Source: Chara braunii
Taxonomy: Eukaryota; Streptophyta; Charophyceae; Charales; Characeae
DNA length: 31,866 nt
Direction: 5' to 3'
Assembly (NCBI GenBank): GCA_003427395.1
Contig: BFEA01000278.1
Coordinates: 357,374 to 389,239 of the forward strand
Shown here: piece by piece, positions 19,847-28,537 of the stretch
Numbering within the stretch: position 1 is the first letter of the stretch
How the letters are laid out: the number at the start of each line of letters is the position of its first letter
Program-made: the position numbers and the translations under genes
The notes under the pieces: generated by a model
What the model was told of the DNA's origin: nothing
Database searches by the model: none
Seen by the model: only the letters and a program-made list of their open reading frames with translations

Positions 19847-20253
19847 CTAACTCCTCTAAATCAAGAAAATTTCGGCAGCGCTCCCCGTAGGAAAAGTGCC
19901 TTTTCAGAATTTATATCAGCCTGAATATAAAAACAGGAATAGTCTTTGACTTTCTAAAGTTCAATTTTGTCTAACTCCCTGAATTAATAAAAATTTGAGC
20001 AGCACTCCCTTTAGAAAGGGAGACTTCCCAGATTTGTACTAAGCCATATATGATTCAGACAGTTGAACTTTTGAAAGTCAGAGTTTTGTCTAACTCCTTG
20101 GATTTGCAGAAATTTCGGCAGCGCTTCCCGTAGGAAAAGTGGCTTACCAAGATTTATACAAGCCCAAGTATGAAAAAAGACCTCAGAAAATGCAGAAATC
20201 GATCCAAGTAAAAAAAAACTATCACAAAAAATGCAGGAGTTGAATCTAACTCC
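19847..20253 (+). repeat. Three tandem units of about 120-156 bp with a GGCAGC hairpin core
   Basis: CTAACTCC recurs at 19847, 19971, 20090 and 20246, delimiting units of 124, 119 and 156 bases. Each unit contains AAATTTCGGCAGCRCT (or a diverged form), then a hairpin-forming segment. That segment is CCCCGTAGGAAAAGTG in units 1 and 3, but TCCCTTT-AG-AAAGGGA, a perfect palindrome, in unit 2. Each then has ...AGATTTRTACNAAGCC. The core is the same as in the four repeats at 16625-17016, with a different hairpin. Confidence 0.75.
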
Positions 20254-20450
20254 TACAGCTCTAGCACGTGGCGAGCCTCTACAGCAACTACCTATCAACT
20301 CAAACTCAGACTAGGTAGCGATACCACTCAGTCACATGCAGGTCAAACCACAAAGGTAAGTTCTCTCACCATCCCCAAGTTGGTTCAACAGTTATTAGTT
20401 CATATTATTTCAATTGTTTAACCCTTTACACCTTGTTTACATAGGGCATT

Positions 20451-21281
20451 AGGATTGGTCATTCGTCTTAGAAACAATGTCAACCCTCTGCCTTAGCCAT
20501 ACACGAACAGGTTGCACAACTACTTTTCTCTTCATTGGGCATATGACTAAGCCATTCATCTTAGAAACCATGCTTAGTTGCCCTGAACTATTTAAATAGC
20601 CAAGTTATATATATCTCTCTGCACCTTAGTCTTCAAAAAGAGGACGTAGGGCTGAGTCATTCGTCTTAGAAACAATGTTCAGCCTGCCCAGGTTACCTTC
20701 AGTTATAACTCTCGGTTATACTCTCTTCGCTTGTGATAGGGCTATAGTCAAGCCATTCATCTTAGAAACAATGTCTGATTAACCTTGTTTGTATATAAGT
20801 ACATATATATACCACATTATAGAGAATCATATTCCTTTGTTCTCATTATGGTCCTGAGGCCTCAGACTTAGACCATTCATCTTAGAAACAATATCTAGTC
20901 CTCTGGCCCTGAATCCTCCCTCAGAATAAAAACAATCAAGGAGAGATGAGTCATTCATCTTAGAAACAATGCCCAACTCTCCCTTTTTCAGCACACAAAA
21001 AAGTAGAGTACCCTGGGTCTGACCCAGAGACTGTTCAGAAACCACCCAAGTAAAACAGCGACCAGACCATTCAACTTAGAAATAATGTTTAACCCTCAAA
21101 AGTCAAGCAAGCAATACCCCTCAGAAGTAAGTAGCCAGACCATTCATCTAAGAAACAATGTCTGCCACAGTTAAAGAAACACAGCAACCAAGCCATACAT
21201 CTTAGAAACAATGCTTGGTTCCTCAGAAAATAGAGCAAAATACAGCAGTCGGGTCATTCATCTTAGAAACAATGCCTGACT
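20451..21281 (+). repeat. Ten-copy hairpin family with conserved loop and covarying stems
   Basis: A 20-nt core, CATTCATCTTAGAAACAATG or a close variant, occurs at 20460, 20553, 20658, 20754, 20874, 20952, 21068, 21141, 21194 and 21255, always on the + strand. Spacing is irregular, 53-118 bases. The bases flanking each core differ between copies but pair with each other. Examples are AACCAAGC/GCTTGGTT (copy 9), ACTAAGC/GCTTAGT plus GGGCA/TGCCC (copy 2), GGCTGA/TCAGCC (3), GACT(T)AGA/TCTAGTC (5), a long AAGG-AGAG arm (6), CAGAC/GTCTG (8) and AGTCGGG/CCTGACT (10). Copy 7 is weak. CATT and AATG inside the core can extend the stem. G-T wobbles are common in the + sense, suggesting RNA structure on that strand. 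No coding frame fits. I do not recognise the family. Confidence 0.85.
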
Positions 21282-21561
21282 CTATAAGACTCACTCAATC
21301 GCAAGCAAAATTGCCTTCCTCCCAACCTTCCCCTTGATGCAACCCCTTGTGACAAACTGCTTTCAGGCAATCAAAGAAACTGAAACTGTCATTATACATG
21401 CATTTCTTTAGTTAGTCTGATTTTGTATCCTGAAAGTTATTTCAAAAAGTCAAAGTAAGTGTTGCATACAGCCCAATCAACCAATACATGGGGAGGTGTA
21501 TAGATAGGGGTTATATTGGGTTTGTAAGGGAAGACAATGGTTACATTTCAATTCCCTACCT

Positions 21562-21939
21562 CTAGAACTTCCCCTGAGTTCCGGCAGAGCTCCCGCAATC
21601 GGTGGGTGGACTCCCCACAGAGTCTTGCTGCGGTCCTACGGGTTGTAATCCCGCCTGCCGCTTTCCTCTCAGAACCAAATAGACTGGATTTAGATTAAAA
21701 AAGACAGAAAGAGAAACATTAAGTCTCTCAGATACAAGAAGGGTGCACTCAGACTCGCATGAGAGGGCCTGAAAGTCTTCAGCGCCTGAGGGCCCCGCAA
21801 TGGCAGCCAGGTGTAACGGCTTGGTCAGCTCCCCAAGGTCAGATAACGGAGTCAGACTCGCCTGACAGACTCCCAAACTGTAGTAACACCTTCCCTTGTG
21901 CTGCCCACCCTCCAAGCTACCGCGGCGGTAGCCTTTCTT
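21562..21939 (-). CDS. Unknown open frame, possible exon
   Basis: An open minus-strand frame of about 125 codons lies between a TGA near 21940 and a TAG at 21562-21564. It has no ATG at its start; the first candidate would be a TTG, so it would have to be an internal exon. Composition is mixed and protein-like (LGELTKPLHLAAIAGPSGAE, then VSLSVFFNLNPVYLVLRG, then a Gly/Ser/Gln-rich end). The end overlaps a further GGCAG-core motif near 21578, so it could be repeat-derived. No domain recognised. Confidence 0.25.
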   Translation of the reverse strand, partial: KKGYRRGSLEGGQHKGRCYYSLGVCQASLTPLSDLGELTKPLHLAAIAGPSGAEDFQALSCESECTLLVSERLNVSLSVFFNLNPVYLVLRGKRQAGLQPVGPQQDSVGSPPTDCGSSAGTQGKF

Positions 21940-21999
21940 TCAGCCTGGCTGCAATCACTCACCACTAACCAACCACACTCTAAGCGCTGCACAGTCCGT

Positions 22000-22330
22000 A
22001 GTAGGCTTGGTAGTTGTTGCTGCACAGCAAGCCGCAGCAGTCAACAGCGATAGGCAGCCGACAGCAGGTGGCCACCACCCGTACGCAGTCAACAAACGTA
22101 TCAGTAGTCAACTGCAGTCGTTTGCCACAACCTGCAGCATCCCACAGTACGGAGCAGCCAGCCGCAACCATTCACAACCAACAGACTTCGTAGCAGATCG
22201 CAGCAATCACTAGCAGGTAGCAGTAGCAATTTGCATGCAGTATGCAGCCGCCATCTGCGCACAGCCAACAGCAGTCCGCAGTTGCTCGCAGCGGTCAACA
22301 ACACTACCCAACGGCCTTGCTGCAGCAATG
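22000..22330 (+). repeat. Degenerate CAG-rich imperfect repeat tract
   Basis: Words such as GCAGTCAACAG, GCAGCCAGC and GCAGTCCGCAG recur with substitutions across about 330 bases, consistent with a decayed short tandem repeat. Open frames here on both strands are Gln/Ala/Ser- or Cys/Leu-rich products of the repeat. Confidence 0.55.
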
Positions 22331-22814
22331 GATCTCGCGTCCTACTATCTGAAACGAAACTGAGCCTACCGTAAAAGCTCAGACATGCACCAACTCATAG
22401 GGGTCGCGGGCCAGACCCAAATCTATGCCTGCAAAAACAGAATGAATCTATCCCTGATACATGGCCATCTACAATACTACGGTAAGTGTCACCCACCCAG
22501 GCTCCCCTACTCTTCCGTCCTTCCCTCCTCTGTGCACCGCCCCCTGATGAGTATGCTCTCACACTTGCCGTCTTCAGGGCGGACAGGGTCCAAGTGAACC
22601 TTCCGCCTGAGCACGACTACATACACCGACACCCCACCAACCGCTCTCCCCAGCGCAGCTCCTCCCGCCTACACCTCCAAACCGGCTACCCCACCGCGAA
22701 ATCCGACACAGTCTTCGGATTCGCAATGGCCTCGAACCTCCTGCTAACCTCCTGCCGCTCCCGATCTCAACACGAATCGAGCGAGCCTTCCCTCTTCTCG
22801 CTCTGCCACTTCGC

Positions 22815-22974
22815 CATCTCCACGCAACACTTGTTGCTCCTTACTCACAATCTACTAATCACCATGCCATTATGACACCACTAATCGATTCGCCCTGTCA
22901 GAAAACCCCCACTTTGACTCCTCTTCCGGGCGAGACCACTATCTCTTACCTCTCTTCTCCTTCACCTCCGCCAT
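22815..22974 (-). CDS. Candidate 5' exon of a minus-strand gene
   Basis: On the minus strand, GAGCTATGGCGGAGG at 22974 matches the plant start context. It is followed after 25 bases by AGAGAG/GTAAGAG, a consensus-like donor at 22950/22949. A second ATGGCG starts at 22817 and gives a 16-codon frame. Downstream exons are uncertain. This could be coincidence in purine-rich minus-strand sequence. Confidence 0.2.
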
Positions 22975-23916
22975 AGCTCCGCGACCACTTTTCCTCTCTA
23001 CCTTTAATTCTACTAATCCTTGACTAAAACTAACCTCGAAAATGGAATCGCCCGTCGTCAAAACCCCTAAGACGAATCTTATCTCGTCTGATTCCGCTCC
23101 GAGATGAGCAAACTACGTTTGCTTCCTCTTTTCCTTTCTTCGAATGAATCCGGTGCCGAAACGCGCCCGGATTCACTCCTTTTTTCTCCTTCGCTGCTGC
23201 CCGTCAGTCTTCAGTGCTGCGCCCCGCCTTTCCGCCTGCTGCTGCACAGTCGTTGCCTGCCTCTGTTTGCCCCAGCGCACGTCTGCCACAACCGAGTCTC
23301 CTCCACCTCTACCCCGCATGCACCCGGCCCCGGACCCCGTCCCGATGCATTCGCCTTTCCCCCCTTGTCTTCCCGCACCCCGCTGGTCTGCCCGCTACCG
23401 CTCACTGCCTGCTTCGCTCGTAGCGCTCTGCCCCGCCTTGCCTCTTCAGCTACCCGACTCGTTCCTCTAGCCAGCGCGCCTCCTCCCCTGCTGTTAGCGG
23501 AGCACCCAGCAGTAGCCAGCCGCACTCACGACACCCTGACACCGTCCGCCTTGCTGCTCCCCTGCCCGGTCAATCACCCTCCCCCTGAATGTACCTGATG
23601 CACACCCGCACTGGGTTCATCCCTCTCCGTTGCTCCCCTCTCGTCTTTCTCCCGACTCCACCCAGTGCCTACTGCGCTCCGCTCACTTCCCTTGCACCCG
23701 CAGTCGCCGACCTGGCCTCTTACTCCGCGCAGTGTGATGGCACTCGGCACTCCGACAACACTCAGTCGCGGCCCCTCCCCTTTATTTATGCATGTTCTCC
23801 GTGCGCAGGGGCACATGCAAATTTTCTCTGTATCATTCCAATTTTTAAACGGATGTCCCGAAGGACACAACCCGGGCTGTGGGGTCGATCAGCCCCGGCC
23901 CCCAGTTCCGCCATCT

Positions 23917-23969
23917 GGGTTCAGACCCAGGTCTGTACTTCAACAGTTCAATGTGTGCCTACTGAGCTA
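23917..23969 (-). other. tRNA-like A box and B box (possible SINE head)
   Basis: The minus strand reads TAGCTCAGTAGG (23969-23958), a perfect RNA polymerase III A box. Thirty bases later comes GGTCTGAACCC (23927-23917), a B box with two changes that sits in a CTGGGT/ACCCAG T-arm-like stem. The D-arm 3' half and a matching acceptor stem are missing, so this is not a functional tRNA. It fits a tRNA-derived SINE promoter or tRNA fossil. A UUCG-type tetraloop stem (TGTCC/GGACA, 23854-23867) follows downstream. No poly-A tail or target duplication was found. Confidence 0.45.
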
Positions 23970-24150
23970 GACTCTTGGGTCCCGTACCGCCCGCGGCACC
24001 GCGTCCCAAGGCCAAGCGGGGCGCGGCTCTAGCGCGGCCACGAAAACGGTTTGAAATTGCACTTCAGGCAATCCCGCGAATGCAACACACCCCACACGAC
24101 CCTACCGTCGCCTCGCATCCCAGAATGGGACGCGACAAAAAAAAGGACCG

Positions 24151-24950
24151 AAACTAGTAAAGCAAAGAAAAATAAAATAAAACTAAAATGAAATAAAGGT
24201 AAGACCGGGGCACCGCGGCGCTGCTGGCACCTCGCCAGTTCCGCGAATCGGGCCCGCCGCCTCGCTCATTAACAAAACCAAGGGGGATAACCCAGCGGCC
24301 CTCAACCCCATCGGCTTCCTCCTCGATGCTCCGCTGCTGCTGCTGTGCCGACGCCCGCCGACCTCGATCCCGAAACCTCCACCTCCCGAATCCAATGCCG
24401 TAACCAATAGGGCTAGGCCCGAGTCTGGAGTTAGCCCGTGCCAAACCCAATATAAGGTGATGCGGCGCAGTGCCTAGGCAAGAAAAACGGTCTGCGCATC
24501 GTCCCTGCCCGGAACCAAACCCACGCCCGCTAAGTATTCGCGTCGGCCTACCCGAACCGTGTCGTAACCGCCCCCGTGCGCCATCCTCCGCCGCCCCATT
24601 TACCGCACAAGGTCGCACCGTCGTCGTCGATGCCGTCATCGATGCCGTCGTCCTCGCACGCACGCCAGCCTCGGTCAGACGTACCAATCAAAAAAAAAAA
24701 AAAGTATCCTTAATTCCCACTTAATCAAAAATAAATAAATAATAATAATATCATTTAGGCAAAACGACCGACGTCCGCGCCGGCTTTACAATCAACAACA
24801 GAAAAGAATCACGCACGCCCTAAACCTGCGCGCCCACGCACTCTCTATTATAGTCAACCATCCAGTCAACGTAAGTCACAGACGCAGCCGCGCCTAGCGC
24901 GGTATACTTAAACTTTAAACCAAAACTATTTCCTGTCACTTGCAAAAACC
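24151..24950. other. No supported gene; GC-rich, with (AAAT)n patches
   Basis: A 177-codon minus-strand frame (24154-24687) is Arg/Gly/Ala-rich, as expected from high GC. It overlaps an equally long-looking + frame and has no recognisable domain. (AAAT)-like runs occur at about 24165-24195 and 24725-24750. Confidence 0.45.
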
Positions 24951-24953
24951 AGG

Positions 24954-25082
24954 GCGGATACCCTTGTAAGGGTATTCGCACCGACAGCGTGCCACACTAC
25001 AAAGCCATACATACAGTATGACGAGTGTGTTACAGGAGCAACCACGCACGCGCAAGGCCAGCAGCTGCCCGGGTTTAAACCC
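24954..25082 (+). other. Strong hairpin and T-arm-like palindrome
   Basis: 24954-24979 folds into 12 consecutive pairs (one G-T) around a 2-base loop; its inner part is ATACCCTT/AAGGGTAT. About 90 bases on, CCGGG-TTTAAAC-CCCGG (25069-25085) has the geometry of a tRNA T-arm, with GGGTTTAAACCC a 12-base palindrome. No A box or acceptor stem was found at tRNA spacing, so I do not call a tRNA. Confidence 0.6.
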
Positions 25083-25539
25083 CGGCGGCAGCAAGATTCC
25101 AGATTTTGATAATATAATCCGGGAGCAGGGCGGGGCGGGGCAGCGTGGGCGCGCGGCGCGCGCGCGTGCAGCGACCTTGGCCTTGGCCTTGGTGCACACG
25201 CGTCGTGATGACAAATCTCTTTTTTGCCATGTGTCCCTCTCCTGATGCACCTTTTCTTTCTTCCCTTGTTGTCCTCGAAAAATGCCCGAAAAACAGCCAA
25301 AAACCCTGCTGTCGGGTTTTGTTGTTTTCCCTTACTGTGCGGGGTGGCGGTTGGGAGCAGGGAACGTTCCCGCCCCGATACCAGTGGGGCGGACCCACCA
25401 GGTGTGGTGCTCCGCCTGGGATAGAGATGGAGATGGAGGAAGAAGGGGGAGCGAGATAGCACAACGCAACTCCCACGCCAGACTCCAACGCACGTACTCC
25501 AAAGTGTGAGAATGTAGAATGATCCGGAAAACCGACAAT

Positions 25540-25675
25540 TGCTGGGGTATACCCCAGCAGACTGACGGGACTGGACTGGACTGGCTGATACCGACAGAGG
25601 TACCGACCTGGACTGGATTGCCCCGAATACAACACAGGCCTGTGAGAACAAGCCAAGGGGCTGGTCTCACAGGCC
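25540..25675 (+). other. 20-bp perfect palindrome, GGACT repeats and 11-bp inverted repeat
   Basis: TGCTGGGGTATACCCCAGCA (25540-25559) is a perfect 20-base palindrome. It is followed by repeated GGACT words (about 25568-25584), then GGCCTGTGAGA (25637-25647) pairing perfectly with 25665-25675. That 17-base loop contains AGCC/GGCT. Upstream, GGGAACGTTCCC and CGCCCC/GGGGCG (near 25360-25395) extend the inverted-repeat cluster. Confidence 0.8.
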
Positions 25676-26223
25676 AACCAGAGGTCCACTACAGTTATCC
25701 TCCTTCTCACCCTTCTCATCCATTTTGCCCCTTTCCTGCTCGCCTTCGCCGTTGTGGTTGTTGCAATTGTTATTATTGTTGATGACATCCTTCTCGCCCT
25801 TCGCGCCCATCTCGCCCATTCCATGCCTCTCCTCCACCACAGCTGCTGCCACTTCCATGAACCCTAGCTCCACCTCCCACTCACCTGCCTTCTCTCCCTT
25901 ATCCTGATGAGGATGAGTTTCACCGTCAGTCATGGTACTCTCAGCAGTAACCTGATAGGAGAGCGCCATCAGGTTATCCCACCACCCGCCAACCCCCTTT
26001 TATGCTCGTCCCTGTCCCATACACACGCATCACGGCTCATCTCACTTTCTGCTTCCCAATCCACACACCCTGCACAAATGTTAGCATAGTGGTTGACCAC
26101 GTCTTCCTCATCTGCATACGAGACGTCGTCTTCCGCATCCAAAAGAGTATCTCCATATTGTATCTCCCCCACCAACTCCATCATGTTCCCAATCGGTTGT
26201 GCCACTATATATATCCATGTCAA
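25667..26223 (-). CDS. Two overlapping unknown acidic frames (possible spliced gene)
   Basis: The first frame runs from ATG 26223 to TGA 25969-25971 (84 codons) and is acidic with cysteines (DAEDDVSYADEEDVVNHY, ICAGCVDWEAESEM). The second begins at ATG 25969, overlapping that stop as TGATG, and runs 100 codons to 25667. It is Glu/Lys/Gly/Met-rich with an Asn run. Both have protein-like composition rather than repeat-like. A GGGTGGGATAACC...CTATCAG segment at the junction could be a very short intron joining them. The junction also forms an 8-bp hairpin. No domain is recognised, and the second half (GEKGEKDV, GEKEDN) looks low-complexity. Confidence 0.3.
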
Positions 26224-26685
26224 TCTTCATAACTGGCGCTACCTCTGCCCGCGCGTCACGGTGATCCACGTCACCAACAACAGATGCCACGTGGCCAATC
26301 AAGCAGCCACACACGTCAGCCCGGCTCGCGCGCAGGCCTATCAGCCGGGGGGCTCCCCTCCCCAGGCGCTAGTCTAGCCGGGGGAACCGGGTCTTACCGG
26401 TCCGCCGGCATCAGGGCGCTAGCGCTAGCGCAGCGTCGACAGTCCTCCCAATCGCCCCATGAACTGTTCACCACCACTGCTAGCCTGCCCAGAGGCAGTG
26501 TTAAAAAAGAAAAAAAGGAAAAAAGAAAAAGAAAAGCAGGATTCTTGTTGAACACGAACCCGGTCAAACACATCTTTAGCTTCGCGCTAACTCGGGCAAA
26601 CATCAGGGGTGCGCTACTGAGGAATGTCAGCCGAGGTAGGAAGGGGGAGGCCTCCATGAGCGGGGGAGGGGAGGGGGGGGCCCTA
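26224..26685. other. No gene; 16-bp palindrome and G-rich runs
   Basis: GCGCTAGCGCTAGCGC (26416-26431) is a perfect palindrome. A-rich AAAAAGAAAAA words occur at 26505-26535. A G-rich run (26661-26680) has three or more G blocks separated by single A, giving quadruplex potential. Open frames on both strands overlap and lack domains. Confidence 0.5.
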
Positions 26686-27325
26686 AGAAACATCATTGGT
26701 ATGCCAGTTTTTGGACCTGCTCCTGTATTCCATAAAGGCTGGGTCAGCTTCAGCTCTTTTTTTTTCGGGGGTGGGGGGTGGTGTAAAAGGGAACTTTGAG
26801 TCAGGGGGCTTGCACTAAAACCACCAGTACGTTTCCCAGCCATTTTTCTCCGACTCCGCCTGTCTACATGCCATGTCAGGCAGGATTCACCGGCCTTTGA
26901 TCTTACTACGAAAACATCCAGGCAAAATCAGTCACACCGTAGACTCGTTTTGCCTGTTTGTTTTCCAGGCCAAATCAGAGGTCGGTGCACTGGGGCCCGC
27001 TTGTTCTCCCCCCACTCCCCCCTCAGAAACATCATTGGTATGCCAGCTTTTGGACCTGCTCCTGTATTCCATATAGGCTGGGTCAGCTTCAGCTCTTTTT
27101 TTTTTCCCGGGCGGGGGGGGTGGTGGTGTAAAAGGGAACTTCGAGTCAGGGGGTTTGCACTAAGACTACCAGTATGTTTCCCAGCCATTTTTCTCCGACC
27201 CCGCCTGTCTACATGCCGTGTCACGCAGGATTCGCCGGCCTTTGATCTTACTACAAAAACATCCAGGCAAAATAAGTCACGCCGTGCCTGTTTGTTTTCC
27301 AGGCCAAATCAGAGGCCGGTGCATC
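26686..27325 (+). repeat. Tandem direct duplication, period about 339 bp
   Basis: AGAAACATCATTGGTATGCC starts at 26686 and again at 27025. The roughly 300 bases that follow align nearly base for base, including a T run, a G run, GTTTCCCAGCCATTTTTCTCC and AGGCCAAATCAGAGG, which recurs at 26967 and 27301. Scattered substitutions and small indels show the duplication is not recent. Open frames are duplicated with it and differ by frameshifts, arguing against coding. Confidence 0.9.
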
Positions 27326-27327
27326 CC

Positions 27328-27397
27328 GTCTGCCACGGCGTGTAGACAGCCGGGTTATAAAAAAATGGCCGGGAAACCTGCTGGTAGTTTAATGAGG
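27328..27397 (-). repeat. Inverted partial copy of the 339-bp repeat
   Basis: This stretch (CACGGCGTGTAGACAG, then AAAAATGGCCGGGAAAC and GCTGGTAGT) is the diverged reverse complement of 27165-27228 in the second tandem copy. The second unit and this segment could therefore form a large imperfect hairpin. Confidence 0.75.
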
Positions 27398-27862
27398 TGA
27401 TGTGAGCATCCTGTTTAAGTGGACCCCTGTGATGAAGGCTCCATTCACCAATTTGTGGACTCTAGACCACCTCTGCTTTTGGACCATGTCCTGAACCCCA
27501 GAGGTGAGGTCCCAGTTACCCAGATTATTCCTTTGTGGCCATTGATCTTCACAATAGACAGTGAGAAATGGAGAACACGGCTAAGTGGGACATGGCCCCA
27601 GGTTTGTCAAACCAGCAGGAGGTCAAGTGGCCGGGCCTTGGAATTGAACGAGGCAAAAAGAAAGGGAGAGAAGAAACCACAAAAATAAGGCAAGGAGCCA
27701 GCCCTTGTGGCTGAACTGTACAGCCATATAAGGGCGTACTCACACTAGGGCCTTTTATGGCAAAATCGCTATAATTTGGTGGTTGGGCCAGTCACACGAG
27801 GCACAGAGACTAGCAAATGGGGAATCAATGTCGGTGTCCGGCGGGCCGCGGGGAAGGGCATT
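27398..27862. other. No supported gene
   Basis: An 89-codon frame on + (27419-27688) has no recognisable domain. GTTCAATTCC on the minus strand (27638-27647) resembles a pol III B box, but there is no A box at the right distance. Confidence 0.4.
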
Positions 27863-28025
27863 TTGCTACCACCTCCAGGGTAGCAATTTTTTTGGGGGGC
27901 AACGGCTCGTGGGTCACAACCCACGTTTTGAATGGGCAAAAAAAACAATTGTCAGCAGGTCCGTCCCTGCTGCAGTCCAAAAAGGCAAAAAAAACATTGG
28001 ACGGTGTTTCAGGCATAGGGCCTGA
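27863..28025 (+). other. Ladder of four perfect hairpins spaced about 45 bases
   Basis: TTGCTACC/GGTAGCAA (27863-27886), CGTGGGT/ACCCACG (27908-27925), CAGCAGG/CCTGCTG (27953-27972) and TCAGGC/GCCTGA (28009-28025). The spacers share T7G6-like or GGGCAAAAAAAACA-like sequence. A diverged copy on the other strand lies at 31468-31566. A 22-T run follows at 28049-28070. Confidence 0.8.
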
Positions 28026-28087
28026 CACTTTTGCCATTTTCTGCACAGTTTTTTTTTTTTTTTTTTTTTTCCTGCTGATGACCTCGA

Positions 28088-28396
28088 CATCTCTGCCATG
28101 GCCCAGCCCAGCCGTGGCCTAAACATCTCGGACGTGGCCTAGGCATCTCCGTCGTGGCCCAGCCCGGCCGTGGCCTAAACATCTCGTCCATAGCCTCGCT
28201 CAGCTGTAGCCTAGACATCTCGGCCGTGGCCCAGCCCGGCCGTAGCCTAGACATCCCGGTCGTGGCCCAGCACGGCTGTAGCCTAGACATCTCGGCCGCG
28301 GCCGGGACATCCCCGCTGTGGCCCAGCCACGGCCGTGGCCAGACATCTCGGCCATGCCGCAGCCCGGCCGTAGCCTAGACATCTCGGGCGAGGCCT
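28088..28396 (+). repeat. 36-bp minisatellite with 20-bp half units
   Basis: Units begin CATCTCGG and end GTAGCCTAGA or similar. The order is 36, 20, 36, 36, 36, 36, 20, 36, 36, then a partial unit. The two 20-base units both lack the same internal 16 bases. Because 36 is a multiple of three, every frame is open and encodes a 12-residue repeat (MSRLRPGWATAE-like on the minus strand). I treat that as a by-product. Confidence 0.9.
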
Positions 28397-28537
28397 GAAA
28401 ATAGCGAGGGAAAAAAAAAGAAAAGAAGTTCTTGGCTGAGGCTGCAACCACACCATCATCAGATCGTGTGGCCGAAAACGGCCGTGCTGAAATCAGCATG
28501 GCCCCTGTGCAAGGATGACAGGCATAAATCGAGATAG

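Larger units (their letters stand above)
22331..24150. other. C-rich DNA without a supported gene apart from weak candidates
   Basis: The + strand is strongly C-rich (22500-23800) and gives several overlapping Pro/Ser/Leu-rich open frames that look compositional. On the minus strand there are plant-like start contexts (22815-22974). There is also a short protein-like frame around 22490-22660 (VHLDPVRPEDGKCESILI) and an acceptor-like pyrimidine tract ending TTTTTGCAG around 22425-22440. A first-exon/intron structure of a minus-strand gene is possible but unproven. Confidence 0.35.

Noticed and set aside
20460-21274. CRISPR array
   Set aside because: Ten repeats with spacers look superficially similar, but spacing is irregular (53-118), the flanks pair with each other, there are no cas genes and the setting is eukaryotic.
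20460-21274. Hammerhead ribozyme repeats
   Set aside because: The core contains GAAAC-like sequence but lacks CUGANGA and the three-helix arrangement.
23104-23598. 164-codon + frame rich in Pro, Ser and Leu
   Set aside because: Three overlapping + frames share the same C-rich bias, so this is compositional.
25069-25085. tRNA gene
   Set aside because: Only a T-arm-like stem is present; no A box, anticodon arm or acceptor stem at proper spacing on either strand.
24926-25824. Two long minus-strand frames (241 and 249 codons)
   Set aside because: They overlap each other in different frames across palindromes and GC-rich DNA and show no domain; probably chance.
28009-28499. Repeat proteins (MSRLRPGWATAE-type) in the minisatellite
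   Set aside because: A 36-bp period keeps several frames open on both strands; the peptide repeats follow from the DNA repeat.
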